64,000 bases of DNA from Rhexocercosporidium sp. MPI-PUGE-AT-0058 (lineage: Eukaryota > Ascomycota > Leotiomycetes > Helotiales): assembly GCA_020746875.1 (NCBI GenBank), contig JAGTJL010000022.1:62001-126000 (forward strand). The letters run 5' to 3'. The first letter of the stretch is position 1, and every line of letters begins with the position of its first letter. The notes under the pieces were generated by a model that was not told the DNA's origin, made no database searches, and saw only the letters and a list, made by a program, of their open reading frames with translations. Of this stretch, positions 1 through 12,124 are shown piece by piece. The translations under genes were made by a program, and so were the position numbers.

Positions 1-1232
1 GTCAGAAATGCGAGGCCGACTTTGAAGGGCAGTCAATGATCAAATTGATTCTTTTTGAGAAAACAACCCACCTTTGAATTCCGTTGGGGGTTTGATTACA
101 GTAAGCTTTTAGAAGCCGCCATGCCATGCCACCACAACTCGAAAGTCGGTATCCGGCCCAAGTATATCAAGAACCGTTATAGTAGTAGTATTCCACGCCG
201 AGTAAAAGTCGTGGCAACTCATAGACCAAACAACACCACACACGCCTGGTCCAGATACCAGATATCCCAGTGGCGGAGAGAGATTCACAAGAAGCAACCA
301 ATCGTAGCGTGCAGTGAAGTCAATTCAAGGTCGCTGAGACCGGGGGAAAGTTTGCTCAGCCTCGGTTGGGAACTTAAGCCAGGGCGTAGACCCCTGGAGG
401 GATGGAGGTCGTGGTGGTCCTGGACAGGGGCTGATAGCCAGTAGATTGGTGGAGGGAAGGGGTGAGGCCGTGATGTTCCCTGCGGGATGGCGTGGAGGGA
501 GGCGAATGTTTGGGGGAATTGGGACGATCGATACACGGGTCTTATATGGTTGACGATTGTACTTGAAGCCCTCGAAGTCTCTTGAAGTAGAGAAATGCCT
601 CGTGAAAGATCAAGAAGCGGCTCTGACGAGTATTTGCTTCGAATTTGACCGAGGGTTCTCGAAACAGCAAGGGGCAATAGCGAATTATCGAATTGGCAAA
701 TTATACTTCCGTACCCAGGCTGCTAATTAGGATCCACGGCCTCATCGGGGGACCGGGAATCGGAATCAGTGCAGGACATCGCATCGAATTTCGGAGAGCA
801 ACATCGAAAAGGCACAGTCACAGGCACAAGCACAAGCACTGGCCAAGCAGACGCGGACGAGGACGCGGTACGAATAAGTAATTAGAGGTACCGGAACAGG
901 TACAGGTACAAGTACGGGTGGTACGGGTGCAGGGGAGACAGACCAAAAAAAAAAAAGACGTGGGCTTGGAGAGACAAGGCACAAGTGAGCAAGCAAGCAT
1001 AGCGGACACAGCGAAGCCATCAAGGAGACAGACAGAATAAGAAAAGACCGAACACACCACCATCGGTCTGTCTATCTGGCTGACTGACTAACTGACTAAC
1101 TGACTGACTGATTGATCCCCTCTCCCTCCCCTGCTCCCTCTTCCATCGCGACTCTACCTCCCGACTCGTCACATCCTTCGTCGCTCCTCGTGGCTGTGGA
1201 GGACGAGAGCAAAGGCGAGACTGAGGGCTTCA
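1..1232. other. Upstream region of SSK1, no gene seen
   Basis: No convincing coding region. The stretch from about 800 to 940 is rich in imperfect six-base repeats (GGCACA and GGTACA-like units), followed by a poly-A run near 948-957 and a tetranucleotide tract just before the SSK1 leader. It probably contains the SSK1 promoter and a long 5' leader. Open frames here begin at non-ATG codons and have no recognisable domain. Confidence 0.5.
1079..1115. repeat. CTGA/CTAA tetranucleotide tract
   Basis: About nine tandem four-base units of the type CTGA or CTAA lie roughly 120 bp upstream of the SSK1 start codon. This is an ordinary microsatellite within the leader or promoter and could vary in length between strains. 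Confidence 0.8.
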
Positions 1233-3705
1233 ATGGCCATTGGAGATTTGAAGACAAGGCTGCGCGCAAAGTTCACCCGACGACATTCCACCGCATCGAC
1301 AGTCTCGCAGTCGTCCGCCGATGGAGAAGCCGCCCAGGCTACAATAGCCTCCTCCTCCTCCTCCCCCTCCTCCTCGAATCCGGGAGAACACGGTCGCAAG
1401 GCCAGGTCGATCAGGTCGCGCGCGAGCCATAAGCCCCCTTCAACATTAGGAGCTGCAACAGTCGATGAGAAGGATGTGCTGGGAGGGAGTGACGTTCGAC
1501 CCGGAGCTGGAGTTGCAAAGAATGAGGCTGTTGGCCCGGGATCTGGATCTGGATCTGGCTCTGGCTCTGGGATTGTCAGTAGTCGGGACGCCGGGCAGAA
1601 CTTACTCGCACCTCCAACCTTACCAAAGCTCCAAGTCCAAGTCCAAGGGAGCAGCGATCGACACCAAACCACAACTTCTCCATCACCCACAACTTCACCA
1701 TCCAACCCTCAACCCCTCCCCCTCCCTCACCCCCTCGAAACCGAATCTACGTTCGACGACCCCAAGCAGGACAGCTCCTCGACTGCAGACTTCCCCACCC
1801 CCAATACCGACATCCATCCTGTGCTGGAGGAGGACGAGGATGATGGGAACGTCAGCCCGGGGGATAACGGCAACAGAGAGATATTTGTGACCAGCCCAGG
1901 CACTACCACGACCAACGCTGCGAGTACCCAGAGACCCACCGAGCTTTCCAGGCGACAGAGTTTGCTGCCGCATCAGCAGACGAGATTGATCAAGACCCTC
2001 CTCGAGACCGAACTGCCACCCCAATCGAGAGCTGCGAATCTCGATTATTTCATAGCCAACGGACCTTCCACCATCACTGGCAACATGGTAAGCAGGAAGA
2101 TATGGGTCAAGCGCCCTGGTGCGTCGCCTACGCTGGTTACAATCCACGAGGATGATCTGGTGGACGATGTTCGCGATATGATCCTAAAGAAATACGCCAA
2201 CTCGTTGGGAAGGAATTTTGATGCGCCAGATGTCACTTTGAGGATTGTAGCGAGGGAACAACAGCAGCAGGAGAGGACCTTAAGACCAGATGAGCCGATG
2301 GGTAGGACGCTGGATGCATATTTCCCTGGAGGACAGAGCGTGGATGAGGCCTTGGTCATCGATGTCCCCGTCAAGAGGACGCCAAAGCCCAGTCCACAAC
2401 CGCAGAGGGTATATTACGACGAGCTTCGACCGACGGAAGCTGGCTCGGATTACTTCCCTCCTATGCCACCGGCGGTACCTTCACCACATCTCCCACACAC
2501 TGTTCCTGTCAATGGCCAGAATGGTCACCACCCTCTGGCGGCGCACTCGATGTCCGTCCTCACAACCGGACATGTCCCAGCACTTCCCTCACCTGGCGGT
2601 TCCTCGCGGAGGCACCATAGTAATCGGCCTCGGATAGGTCGTCAACACACATCATCACCCACTGTTCTCGGGGGCCAGTCACAGCAGCCCGCGATAAACA
2701 ACGGTACGCACGTTTTAATTCGGGGTTCACGTTCAAGAGCTCACTCAAGTGCATCAGAAAAATCCAATGCACCTCCCGCCGCACCTCCTCTTCCAACTCC
2801 ACCCGCACCACAACCGAATGAGCTTGCATCTCAGATTCAACGCGTAGCCACCCCACCCCCTCGAGTCTCTTCTCCTCGTCCGCAAAACAATCACCCCAAG
2901 AGATCTAAAAAGGCAAAGGTTGAGCACCCATCCCTCCCAGCGGGAATGCTGAACGGAGGTGTCCCCCCGATCAACGTCCTAATCGTCGAAGACAACATCA
3001 TCAACTTGAAACTCCTGGAAGCGTTCATGAAGCGTCTCAAAGTCCGCTGGCAAACCGCCATGAACGGTCGCGAGGCAGTCAATAAATGGCGAGCGGGAGG
3101 TTTTCACCTAGTGCTGATGGATATCCAACTGCCTATCATGAGTGGCCTGGAAGCCACGAAGGAGATTCGGAGGCTGGAGAGGTTGAATTCGATAGGTGTG
3201 TTCAGCAGCAGTGCCAGTTCTTCGGCACCAGAGACTGGAGCGGATGAGCCTGAAGGGGAGGATAAGCTGCCAAGTACAGTTCTGTTCAAGAGTCCCGTTA
3301 TTATTGTGGCTCTCACGGCGTCGAGTTTGCAGTCGGACCGTCACGAGGCTTTGGCGGCGGGATGTAACGATTTCTTGACTAAGGTATTTCCTCTTCCATC
3401 TACCCTATCTCCATCTTCCCCTGAAATAGCAAGCTAATCCCTTCTAGCCCGTCAATTTCGTCTGGCTCGAACGCAAAGTAATGGAATGGGGCTGCATGCA
3501 AGCATTAATCGACTTCGACGGATGGCGTAAGTGGAAAGACTTCTCTCAGCAAGCCGACACAGAGGAGAAGGGAGCCAAGAGTGCGAAACTTTCTGCTGCG
3601 AACAAGAAGAAGAAGAATCGTAGCAGTCTTGGCGCTCATCCGGGTGGGAGTACGAGCCGGCTTGCAATTCAGGAGGAGGTGCATGAGGGAGAGGAGGGGA
3701 AGTAG
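1233..3705 (+). CDS. SSK1: Ssk1-type response regulator of the HOG stress pathway
   Basis: The gene encodes the response regulator that receives phosphate from a histidine phosphotransfer protein and controls the Ssk2-type MAPKKK upstream of the HOG MAP kinase. There are two exons, 1233-3383 and 3448-3705, joined in phase 0 by a 64-nt intron that interrupts the receiver domain right after the conserved Lys (about residue 717). The product is about 802 aa. The N-terminus is short and basic, typical of filamentous Ssk1. About 540 low-complexity residues follow, including a Gly-Ser dipeptide run near 1541-1570. The receiver starts near residue 575 with VLIVEDN, has the phosphoacceptor Asp at about residue 630 in LVLMDIQLP, and a Thr/Ser-Lys pair at the intron. 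After the intron the conserved tail VNFVWLERKVMEWGCMQALI is intact. A loop of about 35 residues is inserted in the receiver, as in other fungal Ssk1 proteins. The ATG at 1233 fits the family N-terminus. Confidence 0.95.
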
Positions 3706-4836
3706 AAGCTTTGGAGTGGAGATAGATGGTGGAGTGAGGACGAGGAGTAGATTTTTGATACCTGCGTTACGTTACTTGACGTTACGTTTTTGTTTCCTTT
3801 GCTTTTGCCGGCGGTTTAGCGAGCATACATCCATACATACATCCATACAGCCAGCCAGCAGTGGTTCAGGCAGGCAGCTAGGCAGGGCTGACATACCTTT
3901 TTCTTCGTCTCTAATGCTTTATTAAGAGCGAACTGTTCTTCTACTTTGTACTGTATATTTTGAAGCTATGGGATCGGTTGGTAGGGAGGGGGTTATGGAT
4001 GGAAGGATGGATGGAATGATACCAAATATACGACGGTTACGTTCTTTTTGTTCTTCAAAAATTTGTTTGTTTTGATTTGTTTGACGTGATTGGTCATGGT
4101 GAATACCAAGTGATTTTGGATGGAGGTAGGTGGAAAGATTTCGAGAAAAGAGAGAAGGGATCTGTACCTGCTGCTGCAGATTAGGATAGGGAGCGCTGTG
4201 GATTCTGCCGGTGATGAGGAACCACGGGCGGAGATGATTCGAAAGGCCATAAGGATATTTTTGTTTTGTGGGGGGGAGCTTATGGAACTCTACGTGAGGA
4301 TCTTGATCAGGCATTTTGAAAAGAGCCAGGAAGGCTGAGTCAGTTGATGATATGCCATGCGGTCAGTGATTTGAAAGATGGTCAGATTGATTGGCTTCTA
4401 ATTTTGAATTCTAGTGAGAGAACAATCCATCCCATTTGATGGGTTTTCTACAGAGAAAGACATGTTTGTCATGCCAGAGAGAGGAACCGCTTAGCGGAGC
4501 TGATCTGTTAGTAGTCATCCTGCGTCGCAGTGCACAGATTTTACCAAACAGTAAAGTTAAGTTGCTGGAGGTAAAATCCAACAGTGTCTTTATGAAGCCT
4601 GATCTGAAGATTCAGGAGATGGGAGGTCTCCATGATCCACGGGTCTGGCGTTGATTGGCTTGGGGAGCCACTGCTCCCTCAGCCTCAACTTCAGCTCTTT
4701 TTTTTTTTTCACCCTCTGAGCCTTGTCTAGGCCGCATCATCAAAATATTCTAGCCTACCTTCCTACGTCCATAAAAATATCCCCCTACTACTTGCGAGCG
4801 TCAGAAACCATTCTCGTTCCTGCGGAGACCGAAACT
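3706..4836. other. Intergenic, no gene seen
   Basis: This contains the SSK1 3' region and the upstream region of the next gene. A CATA/CAGC/CAGG-rich simple-sequence stretch is present at 3824-3888. A T-tract near 4700 precedes the downstream gene. No frame with a domain or plausible splice structure was found. Confidence 0.5.
3824..3888. repeat. CATA/CAGC/CAGG simple-sequence tract
   Basis: Successive short runs of ACATCCAT, CAGC and CAGG units lie in the probable SSK1 3' UTR. It is a compound microsatellite with no sign of function. Confidence 0.6.
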
Positions 4837-5831
4837 ATGAGCACACCAGCCTGCGTCTCGTGTCAGGAGAGCCTCTCTTGTTCCGATAGCCCTCTCTCGG
4901 TGACTGCCAACATTATCGGGATTCTGACCTTCACTGGTGCCTTGATGATAAGTACTCATGTCTATTTCGACAAGATGATAAATGCGGAGAGGAATATATT
5001 GGAAATGATGTCGATGCTAGAAATGAAATTCGGAGACTTCCAGCACCTCGCTGCAAAGCTTGAGATCGAATTACGTCGCGGCTTTGGGGGAGGCGAGCTA
5101 GATCACAGAGTCATTGCAGCTTTGCGTGGAGCTGAAAGGTCTTTGGATGAAACTCATCGACTGCTTGATCGGCTCAGGCCGGATTCGTATGATAGAGGAA
5201 ACAGGCTTTGGCTACGTGCGAAGTTCATGCAGAGGGAAGAAATGATTAGGGGCGCTATGGCGAAGATGGAAACTGGAATGACGACGCTGAGAGAGGTTGC
5301 AAATGATATCTTTTCGAGGTAGGAATCAAGGATTGCTAGGACTCGTTTTCTATCTACCTCAGCTTATCGAAATAGTATCGTTCCAGAACCAACTGAGCAT
5401 GAAGCTTTGTTCAGAAGTCAAGTCGTGGAAATGCTCACGGACTTGAGGTTTTCAAAGTAAGTAGCGATGAAGCCTTCTCAGACGTCAACACCAGCTTACG
5501 AAGCCAGCCGTGTACTGACAGATCACGAATCTACACCTATGGATGGAGGATTGCCAGATTATGACGAAGCTCACAATCACAACCAGTTGAGGAATTCCAA
5601 GTCAGCAGCGAATCACTCGTGATAATTTTGGCTTACTCCTGAGCTAACGTTTCCAGCCCTATACCGGAACCGACAGAACACGAAATTGCTTTCAGAGGTG
5701 AGGTCTTGCAGGATCTGATGGAGGTTAGGAACGAGATGAGGAATCTGAAGGAGACTAATGCGAGGGTTTCGCGTGAGATGCAAGATGTGCTTCAAGAAGC
5801 ATTGAGTAGGCTTGTACCAAAATCGGCTTGA
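4837..5831 (+). CDS. Unknown membrane-anchored helical protein with a duplicated exon motif
   Basis: I do not recognise the family. Four exons (4837-5318, 5376-5456, 5508-5600, 5657-5831) splice in frame throughout and give 276 aa. The first ATG that fits is 4837; the same frame extends upstream only from a TTG codon. A hydrophobic segment at about residues 20-42 looks like one transmembrane helix or a signal anchor. It follows a short Cys-containing N-terminus, and a charged helical region comes after it. Exons 2 and 4 each begin with nearly the same motif (IVPEPTEHEALF and PIPEPTEHEIAF), so the C-terminal part seems to contain a duplicated exon. The last exon is predicted to be strongly helical, perhaps coiled coil. 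The exon 3 donor is GTCAGC, a weak but acceptable GT donor. The consistent reading frame across three introns is the main evidence that this is a real gene. Confidence 0.65.
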
Positions 5832-6398
5832 TTTGTCCAGGGTAATAAGAGACTTTTATGGGTCGGGGTCATAGGACAGGCGTACTACCACACAGTGGGT
5901 AGTCGTATGTAAACATTCTAGCGAAAGGCAAAGGAGATTTCCTTTCCATAAGCGAGTGGGAAGTCGGCGCTGACTTTAACGCAATCTTAGACTTCACTTT
6001 CAAAAGTAAACAAACATGCGACGTGCAACAAAAAGAAGAAAAATGTACTGCTTAGCGATTAGTTCACCTTAAGAGTGTGAGAAGTCCAGCAAAGAATGGT
6101 TGATGCTCGGCTATGGCCCTAATTCACTCCGATCACTCCCTCGTGCAGAATTCCGAATTCTAGAGCTACTCGTAGCATCTAAGCATTGCCCGCGACATTG
6201 CATTGGCTATATTGCGACACATGAAATTCAAAATCCCACTCAGGATCCAGATCAATAATTATGGACAGACCAGAAGCCGAGATTGAAACGATGCGAAGAG
6301 CACGGGGATGGGATGGAGAATCGCACGACCTGTGTCCATCCTTCAACACTGGACGTTAACAATTATCTACCACTGCCCCCTGACTAAGATCCCTTTCT
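5832..6398. other. Intergenic between convergent genes
   Basis: About 570 bp separate the stop codons of the unknown membrane protein (+) and the tyrosinase (-). No coding signal is seen; it presumably holds both 3' UTRs. Confidence 0.5.
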
Positions 6399-7743
6399 CT
6401 ATAGGTAAATATAGCAGAACGGCCCCCCAAGAGAACTCATCGCATCGCGAATCTTGATCTCCGGAGCCAAAGGACCCATACCCAACAGATCATCGAGCGT
6501 CGTATTTCGAGTAGGAGGGTTATTAAAGACCGTAAGCGTACCATCCAAATCCGTCAAACTACCCGGCAAGTTAAGATTCTGATGGATCCAGTATGTACGG
6601 TCGACCATGGCGTGGTGCAGGTAGAAGACTGGGTCACCGGGGGATTGGAAGAAATCCGAACCGGGATCGCCACCGATTGTGTAGTGGCCAGCGGAGTGAA
6701 TACCTAAGTTGCCTGCGGCGAAGTCGCCGTTGATGTTGTCTTGAAAGGCTTTGACCCCACGGGTTGAGACGAGGGTGATGATCTGGGGAGTGGTTGTCCA
6801 CGTTGAAGATGCATAGGGGGAGATGTCGCGTTTGAGGCAGCGGGGGTTGTACGCGTAGAAGCCGTTTGGGTTTGCTACAACGCCGTCCATTGTTGGTTGC
6901 ATAGGTCCCATGTTGTTTGCCATGCTGGGAACTCGTTAGTACGAAATCCAATGTTGTAGATGGAAGGAACGTACTTCTTGAATGGTCCGGATTTGATGCA
7001 GCCACCACCCTTGCCGGATGGCACCCAGATTGCTCCTCGTCCTGCAACAGATCCGTTGTGTGCGACGAACGAACCATCACTTCCCAAGGATGTGTCGGAG
7101 CCATCGAAGACAGGTGACTTAGCTGGATCGTGGGCCCATGTACCCCAGTTCCAGTACTGCATGTATTAGATTGTAAACACTAAATTGCAGTCTGTCGATC
7201 AATAACATACTGGCTGAGCACCTTTATAACCACACTCTTTCTTGAGAGCTTGCTCATACACAAAAGTGAAGTATCTGTGCCATGTCAAGAAATTCCCAGT
7301 GCCGTGGATCGAGCGAGAGTAGTTGGCATGAACGACAATGAAGTCGTCAAATCGGGATTTGGCTCCTGGGTAGAGAGTGGGATCTACTTTTGAGGGGTTT
7401 TTCATCAAGCAAAGAACTGAACTGATGTACGCTTTGCGTTCTGAAGCGAACATATGAGCCCTAGTCACAATCAATATTTGACGATGTCTTCGGGTAAATT
7501 GTCTTACCAGTCCCTTCTAATGCTCACGTTGAGCAGAGAACAGCCGCCTCGCTTTGCTTTGGACTTGAGAGCTGCCTCCTCATACTCGGTGAGGTTAGCC
7601 AGACCAGCGAGACCTAGCCTTGCAATGTCATCCTCTGGAGTGAAGTTCTCAATCGCCTCATGTGCATTAGCAGTCTCTTGTCGAGGAGCAAGCGTGCCAG
7701 CCGAAACCGCTACCGCTGCTCCCAAAACATATAGAAGACGCAT
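6399..7743 (-). CDS. Secreted tyrosinase-family copper oxidase
   Basis: This is a type-3 copper enzyme of the tyrosinase family, expected to oxidise phenols or catechols and likely secreted. Four exons (7743-7508, 7460-7211, 7156-6975, 6924-6399) join in frame to give 397 aa, matching the short fungal tyrosinase class. A signal peptide is visible at the N-terminus (MRLLYVLGAAVAVSA). Copper site A is supplied by His at about residues 123, 131 and 140 (contexts VVHAN, SIHGTG, TWHRYF). Copper site B is supplied by His 299 and 303 (IHSAGHY) and the His pair near 326-327 (FYLHHAMVDR). All six copper-ligand positions are present, so the enzyme looks intact. It lacks the long C-terminal cap of melanin-type tyrosinases and may act in secondary metabolism; substrate cannot be inferred. 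No biosynthetic core enzyme is adjacent. Confidence 0.92.
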
Positions 7744-10524
7744 CTTGATTGACTTTGCAAGAGGCGAACAAAGGTTGAGGAGGGTTCTTGAAGACAGGCT
7801 AGAGTCTAGAGAGAAGGTACTTCTCCTTAGGTTTCAGGTAGATTGACCCTGGCGCAGGAGAGAGAAGGATGTGAGAGGATGGGTAAATTCGAGGCCCGAT
7901 GTGCATTCATCATTAATATAAGGAAGTCTACAGGTACTTCCCACGTGGAATCCGGGCTGCACAAACATGAAATACGCATTGGCGGCAAGGTTCAGTATCA
8001 ATAGTTGCTAACAGAGGGGGCTCGGAGACGCCAATTGGGAAAGGGTGAGGGATTGATTGGTCGAGAAATCGAAGGATTGAAAGATGCCCTGCTCGATAGG
8101 ATTGTAGGTGCCAGGGATATGTACCATTCACTTTGGCATCTGGTGGCCCCAGAAGGCGAGAAAAGAATTCGCTATCTACAGGCTAAGCTGCAAGTACTTT
8201 TAGTCCTGAAATTCGGCTTCTACAAAGAGTTAGAACCTTCCGCGAAGGAAGGGGCTCGAAGAAGGAAGAGAAGGACGAGGAATTTGTTCTCGATGTCCGA
8301 TTGTGCTTGGCTGCATAAAACTCATATCGAGGGGTAGAAACCCTGCTGATTCAGGGCCCTTCAGACGGGTGTGGCGCCACATTTTCATTTTCGATTTGAA
8401 GTGTGAGATTTCTCAGTGCTTCTGTCATCAATAGTTCTCCTGTTTCCTCTATATTTTGAATAAACTTTCAATCACATCAACAGTCAGTTAAGCGAACTCC
8501 TACCATCAGCGGGCAGGTGTGCAATACAGGCTAGGACAAACCATAATATGGTGAGAGATTCAAGTCTATTCTGAAAGCATTTTTTGACTTACGATGCCAA
8601 GTCTAGTTATCGATTGTGCATATGCAATAGGGAAGAACAGGAAATTGATCTGATGAAGTCGAAATACACAACTCGGCTCGCTACTCATTGTGGATTTGCT
8701 CCGCTCCAACCTAATTGGTTGTTGCCGAAACCCAGGACCAAGGAAGGGTCTTGGCTCTTCCCGGTGCTCCCGCCCCCTATGCTCTACTGCCCCTCCAATC
8801 GCGGCAGCTCCAGACACTGTTCCGCTACTTCAAGTTCTACGGAGGTACCCCCTTTCTGTCAATCCAAGTTTCTCGCTTAGAACTACACCAGATAACTCCC
8901 CCCGCTCCCTCCTATCTTCGGTTGCTGATCTTTCTAACAATGTCATTATTACCAGCACAGGGAATCCGATATCTCATATCATTGGGTTTTTAGAAGCTTT
9001 TGGGCTCCTGTAGGTGCTTTACGAATGGCGAATTATCCGCATCAAGATCCAAGATGACGATAGAAATAGGGGTCTCGATTTTCACCTTTCTGCCTATTTA
9101 CACGGGGCCATCCACGCCGCGTGATTTGGAAGACGGATCGATCTTCCCTCATGAGTCCACAATGTCGACTGGGTGCGGATCCCAAGAGCTTGGCCCGTGC
9201 AATCGGGGAGAGGTTCCCCCAAGTGCTAGCTTGCCAAGTTCTAAGCATATTAAATATATTGCTTGCTGCAGACCTCGATTGAGGCAGCGAATTGGGATAC
9301 GATACCAAGGTGCTGTGCCTTCAGGCACGAGTCCACCCTGCAAGTACACGGGTCTACGGGTACGAGGTGTCTGAATCAAAATATTGAGATTTGGTAAAGG
9401 AAATTCGCGGATGCTTCTTTCTTCTTTCTTGTTCCTCTTCTTCTTGAAATAATCTTTAACGAACTCTGTATCATAGCTTACAAACGACGATTGCGTTGAC
9501 TAGTTTCCTCTGTATGTAAGGACTGAGATAGCTACCATACAAACAGCACAAAGCTGAGCTGCTGAACCTGGCAGAGAAGTTCCAGATCCTTTCACCTAGT
9601 AAAACTTGGCTAAACCGCCGAGCTTGCTATCAAACAATGGCGAGAACCCCTCGATCTATCCTCAGTTAGGTACTGTCTGGATGAAAGAACCCTGTAAAAC
9701 TTGGAGCAGCCCTATTCTTCGACTTCACGTCACTATTGTCAACATATCGAATTTGACTTCTCGCTCCTTCACTGTGATACCCAGCATCATGCAAGTTGTA
9801 AATTTCGAGCCGCATGATCCATGCATTTTGAGTCTCAGTCCTCTACCCCGTAGATTCAAAGCTATCCTATTGCATGCTCACTTTCCGGTCTTCTCTCGCA
9901 TGCTTTACTGCAATCACAATAAACGTCTCCAATGCGCCAAGGGAGCACATCAGTACAAGCGGGTTTCCAATGCTTGAACCCGGTCCTTTCAGGGTAACTG
10001 AAGAAGCAGGAAGTGCCGGGTACAGCTGAAGAATTGAGATTCTGTCAGGGGTAGATCCAACCTCTGGCAACAGAGACCCTGTCATCTGTTCTTTTCGGAA
10101 TTCTTCTGGGAGTCCGAGGGTGAACACAAACAAACTCATCTGCCTTCTACGGATTACACCCAGCGGACCATGTCCATCGACCCGGACGGATGAGGCGCAT
10201 TTTCCAGAAGCTTGGGTGTCCTCCATTATCGAAGATGGTTATCTGTACCCGAACCTGACGAAGCTTCCTCCCTCGTACCTCAGGAGTAACCATATACCAC
10301 AATCATTATAGTATCTTCTGCTCGTGTCTTTTCTTGAAGTCTTGGGCTCTGGTTTCGTGTTGCGCAGCGATTCTGCATGAACAGAGCCCCGAACTTCCAG
10401 GACCGACTCACCTTGCGATCTCTCCATATCTGAGCTGCTCTGAGATCTTGAGATCGTGACGGATCAGCGCCAAACAAACGGATACAGAAGCAACCGAAGC
10501 GAAACCTTAACAAATCACAATTTT
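7744..10524. other. Long stretch without a convincing gene
   Basis: About 2.8 kb between the divergent tyrosinase and rhodopsin-domain genes. Open frames of up to 124 codons occur on both strands (for example 9000-9374 + and 9867-10226 -), but none has a recognisable domain, a consistent splice pattern or a clear family motif. The region could contain promoters of both neighbours, a non-coding transcript or a very diverged gene. Confidence 0.4.
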
Positions 10525-12124
10525 ATGATCATGTCGTCGACAATAAGCCGTGCTACGGCGGTCGCGACTGGAGGAGCAGCTCTGGCGCCAATACTCAGTC
10601 CAGAAACATTCGCAGCCAGAGCAGCAGAGTCAAACCTTCCATTTATCCTAGGGATGATTATTCCATTCTTCATCCTTGCGCTTATTGCGGTGTCGCTGAG
10701 AACATACGTCCGTTTGATGGTGGTGAAGGTTATGGGAATTGACGATTATATTATGCTTGCTGCAATGGTGAGTCTTGACCCAACCCTTTAATTGCAGTCC
10801 TAGGTCATTTTTCGGGTCCGCGATCTCGTGGAAATGTCGCCGATGTTGTAGCTTACGACCAATTCCTTTTCCTTTGAGAAAATGTAGGAAAGCTTGTTCA
10901 CCGGCGGGAATCAACGCTTGAGCACTGTTACGAGAAACTACCACTAACATATATGTAGGCATGCTCATGCGTAGCAATGGCTATTTTCGGATGGCAAGCT
11001 GAACACTCTCTGGGTCGACATTCAAATACCATTTCGCCCGCACATATGGTCACTCACCGAAAAGGAAATTTGATCTACTCAACGGTTGGAGCTGTCCTTG
11101 GGCTTCATTTAGTGAAAATCAGTATCTGCTTCTTGTTGATGCGATTCGTGAAGGGAAGAACTTATAAAATTGTTTTGTGGTCGATTGTCGGTAAGTGTAG
11201 CCTTCGAATGCTTTTCCGAGAAGATGCATGCTGACTTCTACCGCGATAATAGGTTTTCTTATTGCCTTTACGATCGCATGTTGGGGTACCTTGATATTCT
11301 GGTGCCTCCCAGTCAAAGCATTCTGGGATGTCTCGCTTCGTCGATTACCAACGACACACTGTTATCCCCAGGTCCACTTCACGAACATTTCGCTGATGAA
11401 CACCTCTTTCAACATGTTTACTGACGTTCTCCTCGCTACCCTTCCCGTTCATGTCATCTGGAAGCTGCAGATTAATTCACGTCAAAAGATCTCACTTATT
11501 GGAGTTCTCTCTTTGGGATACGGCGCTGTGGGACTGGGAGTCGTGAAGGCGATAAAGCAAGTCGAGTTGGCGAAGGACAAAGATGCCACCTGGTAGTCAC
11601 TGACCATTTTCAATATTCCCTTGTAGAATTGTACAAATTGAAGCTAATAACTCTTCTCAAACAGGACCCAAGGCGTCCAAATGTGGGGATATGTCCAGCT
11701 CAACGTTTCGATCATAGCCTCCTGCATGCCTGCCCTCCGCCCCCTCTTCTCCTGGCTCTCTGACGCCGTCTCCTCCGGACGGACTCGGGGAAACACGGGG
11801 GCTCAGGCTAATACAAGATCTGGATATTTCCGGCAATACGACTCCAGCGGTACGGGTCAGAAAACCTATGGTGGCAGTGCAATGCGAAGCTTTGGCGGTG
11901 GAGATATGGAACATGATATACCATTGCGGGCCATGGAAGCTGGAAATCAGGCATTTGTGAGCGCCAACGTGAGCCAAGGAAGTGTGGGCGATAAGAGCTG
12001 GGTTGATGGCGATGGAGACAGTGGTAGCGAGCGAGAAATTCTACCGATGGGTGCACATCACGGGAGCATTGGCATTGTCAGGACAACGGCTTTTACGGTC
12101 AAGACGGATGATAGAAGGGACTGA
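10525..12124 (+). CDS. Fungal rhodopsin-domain (Pth11-like) integral membrane protein
   Basis: This is a seven-helix plasma-membrane protein of the large fungal rhodopsin-domain family, which includes Pth11-like receptors; ligand unknown. Four exons (to 10767, 10959-11190, 11253-11592, 11665-12124) splice in frame to about 422-424 aa. Two ATGs, 10525 and 10531, are both possible starts. The first helix lies near residues 33-55, followed by the typical basic loop with DDYIMLAAM opening helix 2. A conserved Cys/Trp-rich part (IFWCLPVKAFWD) and a later loop Cys follow, then helices 5 to 7 ending near PALRPLFSWLSD. A hydrophilic Ser/Gly-rich tail of about 130 residues is probably cytoplasmic. The family is often expanded, so the specific role cannot be inferred. 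No lesions are seen. Confidence 0.88.

Noticed and set aside
9000..9374. Plus-strand frame of 124 codons
   Set aside because: It starts at a non-ATG codon, has mixed composition and nothing recognisable.
9867..10226. ATG frame of 119 codons on the minus strand with a hydrophobic end
   Set aside because: No domain, no splice support and no conserved-looking motif; the chance of a random frame of this length is considerable.
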